Shown piece after piece: positions 50,441 through 59,869 of a stretch of 64,000 nucleotides of DNA. The stretch spans positions 1 to 64,000 of the forward strand of contig CAVKEB010000008.1 of the NCBI GenBank assembly GCA_963655255.1. The letters run 5' to 3'. Position 1 is the stretch's first letter; every line of letters starts with the position of its first letter. The notes beneath the pieces were generated by a model, which was given only the letters and a program-made list of their open reading frames with translations, made no database searches and was not told the DNA's origin. This DNA comes from CAG-791 sp963655255. GTDB lineage: Bacteria; Bacillota; Clostridia; Lachnospirales; Lachnospiraceae. A program made the position numbers and the translations under genes.

Positions 50441-52363
50441 ATGGCAGAAAATCAGTGTGTGGCGCGTCTTGCCGCGCTGCGGAAGGCGATGGAACAAAGT
50501 GGTGCGGACACCGTTCTGATTCCTACAGCGGATTATCACAATTCGGAATATGTGGCGGACTGCTTCAAGGCAAGGGAGTATTACAGCGGATTCACCGGCT
50601 CCGCGGGAACGCTTGCGGTGCGGGGAGACGAGGCGGCTCTCTGGGCAGACGGCCGTTATTTTATCCAGGCGGAGCATGAACTGGAGGGAAGCGGCGTCAC
50701 GCTGATGAAGATGGGCGAGCCCGGAGTGCCGACGCTTCATGAGTGGCTGAAGAGCCACATGCCGGAGAAGTCGGTCCTTTTCTTTGACGGACGCTGCATC
50801 ACGAAGGCGGAGGGAGAGGCACTGTCTCTTCTTCTTGCAGGAAAGGGCATTTCCATCCGGGCGGACCGCGATCTTGCGGGGGATGCCTGGGAAAACCGCC
50901 CCGCGCTTCCGGAGCATCCGGTTTTCCTTCTTGACGCGGACAAGTACGCCGGTGAGACGGCGCAGTCGAAGCTGGGAAGACTCCGCGCGCGGATGGAGGA
51001 GAAAAACGTCACGGCGTATGTCAGCAGCAAGCTGGACGAGATCATGTGGCTGTTCAACATCCGCGGAAACGATGTGGAGTGCAACCCCGTTGCCCTGTCC
51101 TATGCGGTTGTGACGAAGGAAACGGCTCTTTTGTATCTGCAGGATGCGGAGGTGACGGAGGAGCTTTCGGATTATGCGAAGGCTTCCGGAATCACGCTTC
51201 GAAGCTATGGGGAGTTTCTCTCCGATCTGCCGGAGCTTCCCCTGGGATCCGGCAGGGAGGAGACACGTGTCTGGATTGATCCGGATTACACGAGCTATGC
51301 CGTATACCGGGGCCTTTTGCAGAATCTGGACCGCGGCATTGAGAGGAGCCTGAAGGAGAGGGAGAATCTGGACCTTTCCGTTCTTCCGGCCGCAGCAGCC
51401 GGAAAGATCCGGGCGGAGGAAGAGAGAAAGCTTCTCGTGGAGACGCCGAGCCCGGTGGACTACATGAAGTCCATCCGGAACGAGACGGAGATCCGCAACT
51501 TCCGGGATGCCTATGTGGAGGACAGCGCCGCGCTGACGAAGTTCATCTACTGGCTGAAAAAGAGCATGAAGGAAGGTGCCGCACTGACAGAAGGATCGGC
51601 GGCTTCCTATCTGGATCATTTGAGGGCAGGAATTTCGGATTATGTGGAGCTGTCCTTCCCGACGATTTCGGCCTATGGCAGCAATGCGGCCATGATGCAC
51701 TATGAGCCCGGAGCGGACGGCGGAGCGAAGATTTCTCCCGAGGGAATGCTGCTCGTGGATTCCGGCGGACATTATCTTCGCGGCACCACGGATGTCACGA
51801 GAACCATGTCGGTCGGACCGGTGACGGACGAGATGCGCCGCAGCTATACGCTGACGGCGGTGTCCCAGCTGCAGCTGATGGGAACGGTTTTCCTGAAGGG
51901 CTGCAACGGCATGGCGCTTGACATCATGGCAAGAGAGCCTATGTGGGAGAACGGCATGGACTACAAGTGCGGAACCGGTCACGGAATCGGATATCTCTTG
52001 AATGTGCATGAAGGACCGCAGACCATCCGCTGGAGAGTCCGTGAGAAGGCGGATTCGACGCCGTTCGAGGCCGGCATGGTGGTGTCGGATGAGCCGGGCG
52101 TTTACCGCGAGGGCGAGTACGGCATCCGGATTGAGACGATTCTCCTGTGCCGCGAGTGGGGAACCACACCGGACGGAACGTTCCTCTGCTTTGAGCCGCT
52201 TACCTTTGCGCCGTTGGACCGCGATCTGATTGATCCGGAGGTTCTCACGCCGCACACGAGAGCCCTGCTGAACCGGTACCACGAAGAGGTGGTGGAGAAA
52301 ATCTCTCCTTATCTGAACGAAGAGGAGAAGGCATGGCTTGTGAAGGAGTGCGCAAAGATCTGA
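50441..52363 (+). CDS. Xaa-Pro aminopeptidase (aminopeptidase P family, M24)
   Basis: Removes N-terminal residues before proline. The roughly 640-residue protein is of the long, three-domain aminopeptidase P type, with two creatinase-like N-terminal domains (about 1-310) and a C-terminal M24 pita-bread domain. The metal ligands are in DSGGHYLRGTTDVTRT, GTGHGIGYLLNVHEGPQ and DEPGVYREGEYGIRIET. ATG 50441 is spaced best from AAGGAAG; ATG 50438 immediately before it is an alternative. It could help use peptides imported by Opp. Confidence 0.93.
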   Translation: MAENQCVARLAALRKAMEQSGADTVLIPTADYHNSEYVADCFKAREYYSGFTGSAGTLAVRGDEAALWADGRYFIQAEHELEGSGVTLMKMGEPGVPTLHEWLKSHMPEKSVLFFDGRCITKAEGEALSLLLAGKGISIRADRDLAGDAWENRPALPEHPVFLLDADKYAGETAQSKLGRLRARMEEKNVTAYVSSKLDEIMWLFNIRGNDVECNPVALSYAVVTKETALLYLQDAEVTEELSDYAKASGITLRSYGEFLSDLPELPLGSGREETRVWIDPDYTSYAVYRGLLQNLDRGIERSLKERENLDLSVLPAAAAGKIRAEEERKLLVETPSPVDYMKSIRNETEIRNFRDAYVEDSAALTKFIYWLKKSMKEGAALTEGSAASYLDHLRAGISDYVELSFPTISAYGSNAAMMHYEPGADGGAKISPEGMLLVDSGGHYLRGTTDVTRTMSVGPVTDEMRRSYTLTAVSQLQLMGTVFLKGCNGMALDIMAREPMWENGMDYKCGTGHGIGYLLNVHEGPQTIRWRVREKADSTPFEAGMVVSDEPGVYREGEYGIRIETILLCREWGTTPDGTFLCFEPLTFAPLDRDLIDPEVLTPHTRALLNRYHEEVVEKISPYLNEEEKAWLVKECAKI

Positions 52364-52497
52364 GTGCGGATGTTCCTGCCGTATCCTGCGTTTTCCGGAA
52401 TATGCAGATGCTCTGCCACATCCGGTATTTTCAAAGTATGCGGCCTGCGGGCAGAGCCTTTGTTTCCCGTGGCGGCTTTTCGCAGGGGAGGAACACG

Positions 52498-52526
52498 TAG
52501 ACAAAAGCGGGGGAGCTTGTTATACT
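52498..52526 (+). promoter_or_regulatory. Promoter of the putative 6S RNA
   Basis: TAGACA (52498-52503), 17-bp spacer, TATACT (52521-52526), a good housekeeping promoter. It predicts transcription from about 52533. It is the only strong promoter in the 455-base gap between the aminopeptidase and the next membrane protein gene. Confidence 0.75.
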
Positions 52527-52532
52527 TAATTT

Positions 52533-52753
52533 TGCCCGGAAGCATTTTTCCTGTGTTATTTTGAACCTACAAATACTTTAAACGGGAGCTTAGTCTTGCA
52601 GTATGGCTGTCGCGCCCCCGCCTTACGAGGACGGAAGATCCCCGGCTTGTCCGGCGGTCTAGGGATGGCAAAAGTATCTGCCGCGGGCACCCACCTGGCT
52701 GAGGCTAGGAGTCAAAGTGCACAGGGCCGAAGGGTTTTTACGGCAATGAGAGG
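52533..52753 (+). ncRNA. ssrS: Probable 6S RNA
   Basis: No protein gene fits this stretch, yet it has its own promoter and terminator. It contains TTGAACCTACAAATAC, CTTAGTCTTGCAGTATGGC, CCCCGGCTTGTCCGGCGG and GGGCACCCACCTGGC, a composition I associate with clostridial 6S RNA. CCTGTG (about 52550) can pair with CACAGG (about 52719) as a closing stem, with a GC-rich internal hairpin between. 6S RNA binds RNA polymerase holoenzyme and lowers housekeeping transcription in stationary phase. The 5' and 3' ends are estimates; a covariance-model search would decide the call. Confidence 0.7.
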
Positions 52754-52789
52754 GCCGGTCTGGAGTGAATGCTTCAGGTCGGCTTTTTT
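52754..52789 (+). terminator. Terminator after the putative 6S RNA
   Basis: GCCGGTCTGGAG (52754-52765) and CTTCAGGTCGGC (52772-52783) pair with two non-Watson-Crick positions, followed by TTTTTT (52784-52789). It ends the small RNA before the next gene at 52819. Confidence 0.88.
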
Positions 52790-52818
52790 GGAATAGAAAA
52801 TAAAACTGAAAGCCTGTC

Positions 52819-54498
52819 ATGAAAATACTGATTTTCCTGAAAAAATTTGCAATCGCCCTTTCCTTCGGCCTTCTCGGCATCCTGTCCGCCGCAGTGTTCC
52901 TGTTCAGCCTTGTGACGGTGATTTCCTTCCGGCAGTACGAGCAGAATGATCTGTTTGATATCGCGCGGGACAATGTGCCGCTCCTTCTGCTGTCCATGGC
53001 GGCGGTGCTGGCGGTGACCGGCATCGTGTTATGGAAAATGGAAAAGAACGGAGCCGGGAGGAAAAACAGGAAAACAGGGCAGGAAGAGCGCCCCGCCTTT
53101 CCCTGGCCGATGATGATTTTCGCGGGAGCGATGTCCCTTTTTCTGATTCTCGTGATCCGCGGAAATGCAACGAACGACGCCCTGCAGCTGGACGATATCA
53201 TGCAGGCCTTTTCCGCGGGGGACTATGGAGCCCTGCGCGAGGGCGGGTATCTTTTCGTTTATCCGTTTCAGATCACCTATGTTTTCATCGGACAGCTGAT
53301 CGCGGCGCTGTGCGGACCGTCTGATTTTCTTGTCTATCAGCTTCTCAATGTCGTTTCCATTCTCTGCAACCTGTATTTCCTGTACCGGATCGCCTGGGAG
53401 CTGTTCCGCAGCAGGAAGGTCTGCGCGGTCCTGCAGATTCTGGCGATGGGCTGCTGGTTTTACTATGTGTTCGCGACTTTCGTGTATGCCGACCTGTGGT
53501 CGTTCGCTGTTCAGACGGCGGCGTTGTGGCTGGAAATCGTCTATCTGAACCGGCGAAGACTCCGGTATGCGGTGGGGGCCGGGATCTGTATCGCGGCGGC
53601 AGTGCTCCTGAAAACCAACTGTTATGTCGCTCTGATCGCGATGGTACTCATCCTCCTGATGGACGCAGTGAGGGAGAATCCCTGCGGGCCGTCCGGGAAG
53701 GCGGCTGAAGCGGAACCGAGAAGCCGCGGACTGCTTCGCGCTGCTCTTTTATGCGTCTTGCTCGTTGTCCTGACGAAGGGCGCCCAGAGCGCGGTCAATG
53801 CCGCCGCGGCGAAGGCGGCCGGACTGGAGAGGATGCCGTCCGGCGTTCCGGCGGCCGCTTATTTTGCCATGGGAATGCAGGAGACCGAGGGCAAATACGG
53901 CTGGTACAACGGAACGAATGTCGGCCTTTTCCGGGAAGCGGGGTACGATCCGGAGGAAACCGTGCGGGCCGCGAAGCGGTCCATGGCGGAATCTCTTGGA
54001 GAATTCCGGAATTCCAAACGGTATCTGATCCGCTTCTATGCGGGAAAATTTCTGTCCCAGTGGGGAGATCCCACCTGCGTCTCCATGCGGGAGATGGAGG
54101 AGACAAGGCGGCACACGGGAGAGCTCTCCCCGCTTGTTTCGTCGCTGATCTTCGGGAACGGCAGCAGGATTCTGCAGTGGGGAATGAATGTGACGCATTC
54201 GCTGATCTATCTGGGACTTGTCCTCTACGCGGCTGCCATGTGGAGACGGCGGAGGAAAGCGGGGCGCTGGACCGTTTCGGATGCGGAGGTTCTGCTCGTG
54301 ATTTTCATCATCGGCGGAATGCTGTTCCATCAGCTCTGGGAGGCATCCGGCAGGTACACGATGCGGTACTACCTGACGATGCTCCCACTCTCGGCGTGGG
54401 GGATCTGCAGATTGCTGGGGAAGGTGAGGGCAGTGGCAGCAGGAAGGCCTGACACAGGCACCGGAAACCCGGAAAACGGCAGCAGGTTTTTGGCCTGA
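52819..54498 (+). CDS. Polytopic membrane protein, possible GT-C-type glycosyltransferase
   Basis: A 559-residue protein with about eleven hydrophobic segments. The first extracytoplasmic loop contains ALQLDDIMQAFSAGDYGALREGGYL, with paired acidic residues in the position where GT-C glycosyltransferases have their catalytic Asp. LTKGAQSAVNAAAAKAAG, METEGKYGW-like MQETEGKYGWYNGTNVG and SQWGDPTCVSMREME lie in a second large loop. The C-terminus is soluble and short. I cannot name the family. It may act in cell-surface polysaccharide or teichoic acid modification (inference). No strong ribosome binding site is visible. Confidence 0.7.
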   Translation: MKILIFLKKFAIALSFGLLGILSAAVFLFSLVTVISFRQYEQNDLFDIARDNVPLLLLSMAAVLAVTGIVLWKMEKNGAGRKNRKTGQEERPAFPWPMMIFAGAMSLFLILVIRGNATNDALQLDDIMQAFSAGDYGALREGGYLFVYPFQITYVFIGQLIAALCGPSDFLVYQLLNVVSILCNLYFLYRIAWELFRSRKVCAVLQILAMGCWFYYVFATFVYADLWSFAVQTAALWLEIVYLNRRRLRYAVGAGICIAAAVLLKTNCYVALIAMVLILLMDAVRENPCGPSGKAAEAEPRSRGLLRAALLCVLLVVLTKGAQSAVNAAAAKAAGLERMPSGVPAAAYFAMGMQETEGKYGWYNGTNVGLFREAGYDPEETVRAAKRSMAESLGEFRNSKRYLIRFYAGKFLSQWGDPTCVSMREMEETRRHTGELSPLVSSLIFGNGSRILQWGMNVTHSLIYLGLVLYAAAMWRRRRKAGRWTVSDAEVLLVIFIIGGMLFHQLWEASGRYTMRYYLTMLPLSAWGICRLLGKVRAVAAGRPDTGTGNPENGSRFLA

Positions 54499-54611
54499 AT
54501 GCCGGAGGAATGAGACAGCCAGAACGCGGGAATCGGGGGCAGAGCTTCTGACGACGCACAGGCAGGAGAATCGGAACAAAGCGATCGGAAACGGATTTGC
54601 GGGGGGACAAC

Positions 54612-55760
54612 ATGCTGGATCCGACAGGAAGGTTTTACAACATATTTACCGGCTGCATCATGGGCGGCGCATTCGGGGACGCGTTGGGATTTCCCGTGGA
54701 GTTCATGCAGCTTTCGGAGATCGTGGAGCACTACGGCAGACAGGGAATCGTGCGGCCGGAATTCGGCCCGAACCGGAAGGCGATGATCAGCGATGACACG
54801 CAGCTGACCCTGTTCGGCATGGACGGGCTCACGCAGGGACTGAAGCTCAGGAGAAGCGGGGCGGCGGATGCGGACGCAGAGGTCTTTCTGGATCTTGCAT
54901 ACCTTGACTGGTATGCGACGCAGCAGTCCCGGATCCGCTACACGCAGCCCTTTACCGCAATTTATTCCGATCACCGCCTGAGAGCGCAGCGGGCGCCGGG
55001 CAAAACCTGCATGAGCGCCCTCTCGCAGCAGTTTCTGGCGGATCAGGGCACGGGACAGGCGTATGACCTTCGCAGAAGGGGAACGCTGGAGGCTCCGCTC
55101 AATGCGAGCAAGGGGTGCGGCGCGGTGATGCGGGCGGCACCGATCGGACTGATGCTGAACGCGGAGAACCAGAATCTGAACCGGGAGAGCGTCTGCCTTA
55201 CGGCGGCGCGGGCCGCGGCGATTACGCACGGGCACCCGTTCGCATGGCTTTCCTCGGCGCTTCTTGCGGAAATCGTCCATCGGATGACCTATCGAAGGCC
55301 CGCGGATCCGACGCTGGAGCGTCTGATAGCCAACGCGGTTTATCAGGTGGAACAGGAGTTTCGGGGCGTGAAGGAACTCCCGGAGTTTATCGCACTGATG
55401 GAAAAGGCCATGGAGCTTGCGGCGGATGGCGGCGCGAAGACGGGGGAGAGCCTCTCCAGGATCGGGAAAGGCGTCACCGCGGAATCGACGCTTGCGATCA
55501 GCATTTACCTTGCGCTCCACTATCAGAACGACTATTTTACGGCGGTTCACGCGGCGGTCAACCAGAGCGGGGATTCCGACACGGCGGGGTCCGTCACGGG
55601 AAATCTTCTGGGAGCGTGGCTTGGGTACGAAGCGGTCAGCTATCAGCTGGACTGCGTCTACGGCATGCAGGGGTTTCTCGAACAGCACCTTGAGATGTAC
55701 GACCTTCTCCTCGACACGGTGCGCAGAGCCTGGCACACGGCGATCCTGGGAGATTTCTAG
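54612..55760 (+). CDS. ADP-ribosylglycohydrolase family protein
   Basis: Removes ADP-ribose from proteins or related molecules. The 382-residue protein has TGCIMGGAFGDALGFPVEFM at the start, the metal-binding SDDTQLTLF (about residues 60-70), GCGAVMRAAPIGL, THGHPFAWLSSALLAEIVH and NQSGDSDTAGSVTGNLLGA near the end, all typical of DraG-like hydrolases. A TTG at 54597 is in frame upstream, but GGGGGGA before ATG 54612 fits better. No partner ADP-ribosyltransferase is in the window. Confidence 0.9.
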   Translation: MLDPTGRFYNIFTGCIMGGAFGDALGFPVEFMQLSEIVEHYGRQGIVRPEFGPNRKAMISDDTQLTLFGMDGLTQGLKLRRSGAADADAEVFLDLAYLDWYATQQSRIRYTQPFTAIYSDHRLRAQRAPGKTCMSALSQQFLADQGTGQAYDLRRRGTLEAPLNASKGCGAVMRAAPIGLMLNAENQNLNRESVCLTAARAAAITHGHPFAWLSSALLAEIVHRMTYRRPADPTLERLIANAVYQVEQEFRGVKELPEFIALMEKAMELAADGGAKTGESLSRIGKGVTAESTLAISIYLALHYQNDYFTAVHAAVNQSGDSDTAGSVTGNLLGAWLGYEAVSYQLDCVYGMQGFLEQHLEMYDLLLDTVRRAWHTAILGDF

Positions 55761-55888
55761 TCTGCGGATTTTCCCGAAGGTGAGGCAGTGGGCAGAACAG
55801 CGGCTCCGGAAACGGCGTTTTTTTCCGTCCGGAAAGAGGAATCCGGTGAGAAAGTGATTCCGGGCAGATGAGCCGCTGCAATTTAAAG

Positions 55889-56016
55889 GTGGCAAAAAAG
55901 AGTTCATTATGTATAATAAACTCTGTGTGCGAAGGCTCGGAAGGCAGAGAACGGGTGCTGTCCCGGGCATGCACTGCGTGATTACATTGGAGAAAATCCC
56001 TTCGCGGGATTCTCTT
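55889..56016 (+). promoter_or_regulatory. pheS promoter and leader with attenuator-like hairpin
   Basis: GTGGCA (55889-55894), 17-bp spacer and TATAAT (55912-55917) suggest a promoter starting near 55924. The leader of about 138 bases has GAGAAAATCCC (55990-56000) pairing with GGGATTCTC (56006-56014) and followed by TTT, then GCTGCCGCA/TGCGGCA (about 56020-56043). The first hairpin may be an attenuator. T-box consensus elements are not seen. The 301-base gap between the ADP-ribosylglycohydrolase and pheS genes holds nothing else I can support. Confidence 0.5.
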
Positions 56017-56061
56017 TATGCTGCCGCATGGAAAGCTGCGGCAAGAAAGGTAAAAAGATAT

Positions 56062-57084
56062 ATGGTACAGGAAGATCTGGAACGGATCCGGCAGGAAGCA
56101 CGCGAGCGTCTGGAGAAGGCATTCTCTCCGGAAGAAATCAATCAGATTAAGGTTGACTTCCTTGGCAAGAAGGGACAGCTCACCGGCATCCTGAAGGGAA
56201 TGAAGGATGTGGCGGCGCAGGATCGGCCGAAGGTAGGACAGATGGTCAACGAGACCCGCGTCCGCATCGAAGAGGCGATCAGCCAGCATCAGAAGGAAAT
56301 CGAGGAGAAGCTCCTCGCGGAGCGCCTGAAGGCAGAGAAGATTGACGTGACCCTTCCCGCGAAGAAGGAGACCAGAGGCCATCTTCACCCGAATACGGTA
56401 GCTCTTCGCGAGATCGAAGAGGTCTTTATCGGCATGGGCTACGAGGTTGTCGAGGGTCCGGAAATCGAGAAGGACTACTACAATTTCGAGGCGCTGAACA
56501 TTCCGGCGGACCATCCGGCGAAGGATGAGCAGGACACCTTCTACATCAACGGCGAGATGCTCCTGCGCACCCAGACCTCCGGTACGCAGATTCACGAGAT
56601 GGAAAAGGGGCATATCCCGATCCGCATGATCGCTCCCGGCCGCGTTTACCGCGCCGACGAGGTGGATGCGACGCACAGCCCGGTCTTCCATCAGGTGGAG
56701 GGTCTTGTGGTGGACAAGGGAATCACCTTTGCGGACCTGAAAGGAACGCTTGCGGAGTTCGCGAAGTCGATCTTCGGCGAGGACACGAAGGTTCGTTTCC
56801 GCCCGCACCACTTCCCGTTCACGGAGCCGTCGGCAGAGATGGACGTTTCCTGCTTCAAGTGCGGCGGCAAGGGATGCAGCTTCTGCAAGAACGAGGGCTG
56901 GATCGAGATCCTCGGCTGCGGCATGGTGCACCCGCACGTTCTGGAGATGAGCGGTATTGATCCGGAGGTCTATTCCGGTTTTGCCTTCGGTGTCGGACTG
57001 GAGCGCATCGCCCTGCTGAAATACGAAATTGATGACATGCGCCTTCTTTATGAGAATGATAAGCGCTTTATTGATCAGTTCTGA
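56062..57084 (+). CDS. pheS: Phenylalanyl-tRNA synthetase alpha subunit
   Basis: Catalytic subunit of the (alpha-beta)2 PheRS. The 340-residue protein has the N-terminal coiled coil (EDLERIRQEARERLEKAF), motif 2 region RTQTSGTQIHEME with RMIAPGRVYRADEVDATHSPVFHQVEG, the Cys-rich CFKCGGKGCSFCKNEGW, and motif 3 GFAFGVGLERIALLKYEIDD. ATG 56062 follows AGAAAGG; the frame is open back to 55909 but that part is leader. It is followed by pheT after 116 bases. Confidence 0.96.
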   Translation: MVQEDLERIRQEARERLEKAFSPEEINQIKVDFLGKKGQLTGILKGMKDVAAQDRPKVGQMVNETRVRIEEAISQHQKEIEEKLLAERLKAEKIDVTLPAKKETRGHLHPNTVALREIEEVFIGMGYEVVEGPEIEKDYYNFEALNIPADHPAKDEQDTFYINGEMLLRTQTSGTQIHEMEKGHIPIRMIAPGRVYRADEVDATHSPVFHQVEGLVVDKGITFADLKGTLAEFAKSIFGEDTKVRFRPHHFPFTEPSAEMDVSCFKCGGKGCSFCKNEGWIEILGCGMVHPHVLEMSGIDPEVYSGFAFGVGLERIALLKYEIDDMRLLYENDKRFIDQF

Positions 57085-57200
57085 GAAAACACGGACAAGA
57101 TCCGCGTTTTGCAAGGAACCCCGGAAGGTCTTCCCCGGGAGCCCGGAACAATGATGGGACGCAGAAGCGGGGAAGCGGATAAAGAAGGAGAAATCGGCAA

Positions 57201-59735
57201 ATGAATACACCTATTTCATGGATTAAGGACTATGTTCCGGAGCTGAAATGCACGGACAAGGAATATTATGACCGGATGACGCTCTCGGGAACCAAGGTCG
57301 AGAACTGGAAGAATCTGGATCACAACTGCGAGAAGATCGTAGTCGGCCGCGTGGAGGCCATGGAGAAGCACCCCGACGCGGATCATCTGTGGGTCTGCCG
57401 GATCAACATCGGAACCGCTTATGCGGAGAACGGCTACACGGAAGAAAACGACGGCCTTTCCGGGCACGGAGAGGAGACGAAGAACTGCATCCAAATCGTG
57501 ACCAGCGCGCAGAACCTTCAGGTCGGCGACGTGATCCCGACCTGCCTCAACGGCGGCAAGGTGGCGGGCGGCCATGACGGCGGTCCGATGCCGGAGGAGG
57601 GCATTAAGATCAAGTCCGGCAAGATGAGAGGACTTCCCAGTGTCGGCATGATGTGCGGCATCGAGGAGCTCGGTGCAACCAGAGACATGTATCCGGAAGC
57701 ACCGGAGGACGGCATCTATGTTTTCCCGAAGGAACAGGCGGAAGACCTTGCTCTCGGTTCGGATGCCATCGAGGCTCTCGGCCTGCACGATACGAATTTT
57801 GAATACGAAATTACGTCCAACCGCGTGGACTGTTATTCCATTCTCGGAATCGCAAGAGAGGCGGCGGTGACCTTTGACAAGCCCTTTGTTCCTCCGGTTG
57901 TTACGGTGAAGCACGAAGGAGAGAAGGACACCTCCGATTATGTGGATGTCACCATCGAAGACAAGGACCTCTGCACGCGGTATGTTGCGGCCATCTGCAC
58001 CAATGTCAAGCTCGGACCGAGCCCCCGCTGGATGCAGAGGAGACTTGCGAATTTCGGCATCCGTCCGATCAACAACCTGGTTGACATCACGAACTTCGTC
58101 ATGATGGAATACGGCCAGCCGATGCATGCGTATGATTTTGACACCATCCACGGAGGAAAAATCATTGTCCGCCGCGCACACGACGGCGATACCTTTGTGA
58201 CGCTGGACGGTCAGGAGAGAAAGCTCGATCACGATGTTCTGATGATCAATGACGCGGATCGCGCGGTCGGTCTTGCCGGCATCATGGGCGGCGAGGATTC
58301 CATGATCACGGAGAACGTGCACACCGTCCTTCTGGAGGCGGCTACGTTCAACGGGACCAACATCCGCAAGGCTTCCAAGAGAATCGGCATCCGTACGGAT
58401 GCTTCTGCAATTTTCGAAAAGGGACTGGATCCCTACAACGCACTGGATGCCATGAACCGCGCGTGCCAGCTGATGGAAGAGCTGGGCTGCGGAACCGTGG
58501 CAAAGAGCTATGTGGATGTACATGACGAGCTGCCCACGCTCCGGAGAATCAAATTCGAGCCGGAGAAGATCAATGCTTATCTGGGAACGTCCTATACGGC
58601 AGAGAGAATGCTGGAGATCTTCCGCAAGGAAGAGCTGTCCTACGATGAGAAGACAGGAGAGCTGATCGTTCCTTCGTTCCGTCAGGACCTGAAGGCAATG
58701 TGCGATATCGCGGAGGAAGCGGCGAGATTTGACGGCTATGACAAGGTTCCGTCCACGCTTCCGTCCAGCTCTGCGACCGTCGGCGGTCTCCAGCCGATGA
58801 TGAAGCTGCAGGATCTCGCGAGAACGGTTGCGATGGATTACGGTTACTCCGAGTCCGAGACCTTCTCCTTCGAGAGCCCGAAGGTGTTCGATACGCTCCG
58901 CCTTGGTGCGGAGGATCCGGAGAGAAAGGCCATCCGGATTTCGAATCCTCTCGGTGAGGACTTCTCGATCATGCGCACGCAGATGGTCAGCTCCATCCTG
59001 ACGTCTCTGGCAACGAACTATGCCCGCCGGAACAAGGATGTGAAGCTGTTCGATCTCGGCAAGATTTATCAGGCGAAGGAGCTCCCGCTGACGGATTATC
59101 CGGATGAGAGACCGCAGCTGACGCTCGGCTTCTACGGGGAAGGAGATTTCTTCACCCTGAAGGGAGCTGTGGAGGATTTCCTGAAATCCGCGGGCATCAA
59201 GGAGAAGGTTCTGTGCGACCCGGAGGCCGGCAAGAACTTCCTGCATCCCGGACGCCAGGCGCTGGTGCTCCTGTCCGATCCGCACGGCGGCCCGAAGGGC
59301 GCGCCGGTGAACACCGTGGCCGGCTACATGGGAGAGGTTCATCCGACCGTTGCCAGGGCATACGGCATCGGCGACCGCGTCTATATCGCCAGCATCGACC
59401 TGAAGACGGTTCTCTCCAAGGCGTCCTTCACGCATCATTACGAAGGAATCGCAAAGTTCCCGGCGATGAGCCGCGACATCTCCATGGTGGTTCCGAAGAC
59501 GGTTTCCGCGGGAGAGATTGAGGAAGTGATTGAACAGCGCGGCGGAAAGCTCCTGGAGTCCTACCGTCTGTTCGACCTGTACGAAGGCGCTCAGGTGAAG
59601 CCCGGATGCAAGTCCATGGCGTATAGCCTGACCTTCCGCCACAAGGACCGCACGCTGGAGACCGAGGAAGTGGACAAGGCCATGAAGAAGATCCTGAATG
59701 GTCTGGAAGCTCTGAACATCGAGCTCCGCTCCTGA
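57201..59735 (+). CDS. pheT: Phenylalanyl-tRNA synthetase beta subunit
   Basis: Large PheRS subunit, 844 residues. The N-terminal tRNA-binding domain (about 40-165, with VGRVEAMEKHPDADHLWVCRINIG), the B3/4 editing domain (about 215-390), B5 domain and catalytic-like core follow in order. The C-terminal anticodon-binding FDX-ACB domain is at about 750-844 (HYEGIAKFPAMSRDISMVVPK to FRHKDRTLETEEVDKAM). AAGAAGGAG precedes ATG 57201. A clear terminator follows the stop. The complementary strand is open for 850 codons, a composition effect. Confidence 0.97.
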   Translation: MNTPISWIKDYVPELKCTDKEYYDRMTLSGTKVENWKNLDHNCEKIVVGRVEAMEKHPDADHLWVCRINIGTAYAENGYTEENDGLSGHGEETKNCIQIVTSAQNLQVGDVIPTCLNGGKVAGGHDGGPMPEEGIKIKSGKMRGLPSVGMMCGIEELGATRDMYPEAPEDGIYVFPKEQAEDLALGSDAIEALGLHDTNFEYEITSNRVDCYSILGIAREAAVTFDKPFVPPVVTVKHEGEKDTSDYVDVTIEDKDLCTRYVAAICTNVKLGPSPRWMQRRLANFGIRPINNLVDITNFVMMEYGQPMHAYDFDTIHGGKIIVRRAHDGDTFVTLDGQERKLDHDVLMINDADRAVGLAGIMGGEDSMITENVHTVLLEAATFNGTNIRKASKRIGIRTDASAIFEKGLDPYNALDAMNRACQLMEELGCGTVAKSYVDVHDELPTLRRIKFEPEKINAYLGTSYTAERMLEIFRKEELSYDEKTGELIVPSFRQDLKAMCDIAEEAARFDGYDKVPSTLPSSSATVGGLQPMMKLQDLARTVAMDYGYSESETFSFESPKVFDTLRLGAEDPERKAIRISNPLGEDFSIMRTQMVSSILTSLATNYARRNKDVKLFDLGKIYQAKELPLTDYPDERPQLTLGFYGEGDFFTLKGAVEDFLKSAGIKEKVLCDPEAGKNFLHPGRQALVLLSDPHGGPKGAPVNTVAGYMGEVHPTVARAYGIGDRVYIASIDLKTVLSKASFTHHYEGIAKFPAMSRDISMVVPKTVSAGEIEEVIEQRGGKLLESYRLFDLYEGAQVKPGCKSMAYSLTFRHKDRTLETEEVDKAMKKILNGLEALNIELRS

Positions 59736-59760
59736 TGCGGGTATGTTCGGAAAATGATGG

Positions 59761-59793
59761 AAGGGCAAGGCCTTGGAAGGCCCTGCCCTTTTT
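59761..59793 (+). terminator. Terminator of pheST
   Basis: AAGGGCAAGGCCTT (59761-59774) and AAGGCCCTGCCCTT (59777-59790) pair with one mismatch around GG and run into TTTTT. A strong rho-independent terminator. Confidence 0.93.
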
Positions 59794-59869
59794 CCACATT
59801 CAGGACAAGAGAGAAAGGCCGGATCCGGGAGCTGGTTCCAAATAAAAGGTATCGGACACGGAATAGAGT

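Noticed and set aside
50222..52504. A 760-codon antisense frame over the aminopeptidase P gene
   Set aside because: Same reason: the sense strand has full M24 motifs and the antisense product is Arg/His/Leu-rich with no domain.
57216..59768. An 850-codon open frame antisense to pheT
   Set aside because: It mirrors pheT over its whole length, encodes no recognisable motif, and similar long antisense frames occur opposite other genes here. It is a result of codon bias at high G+C.
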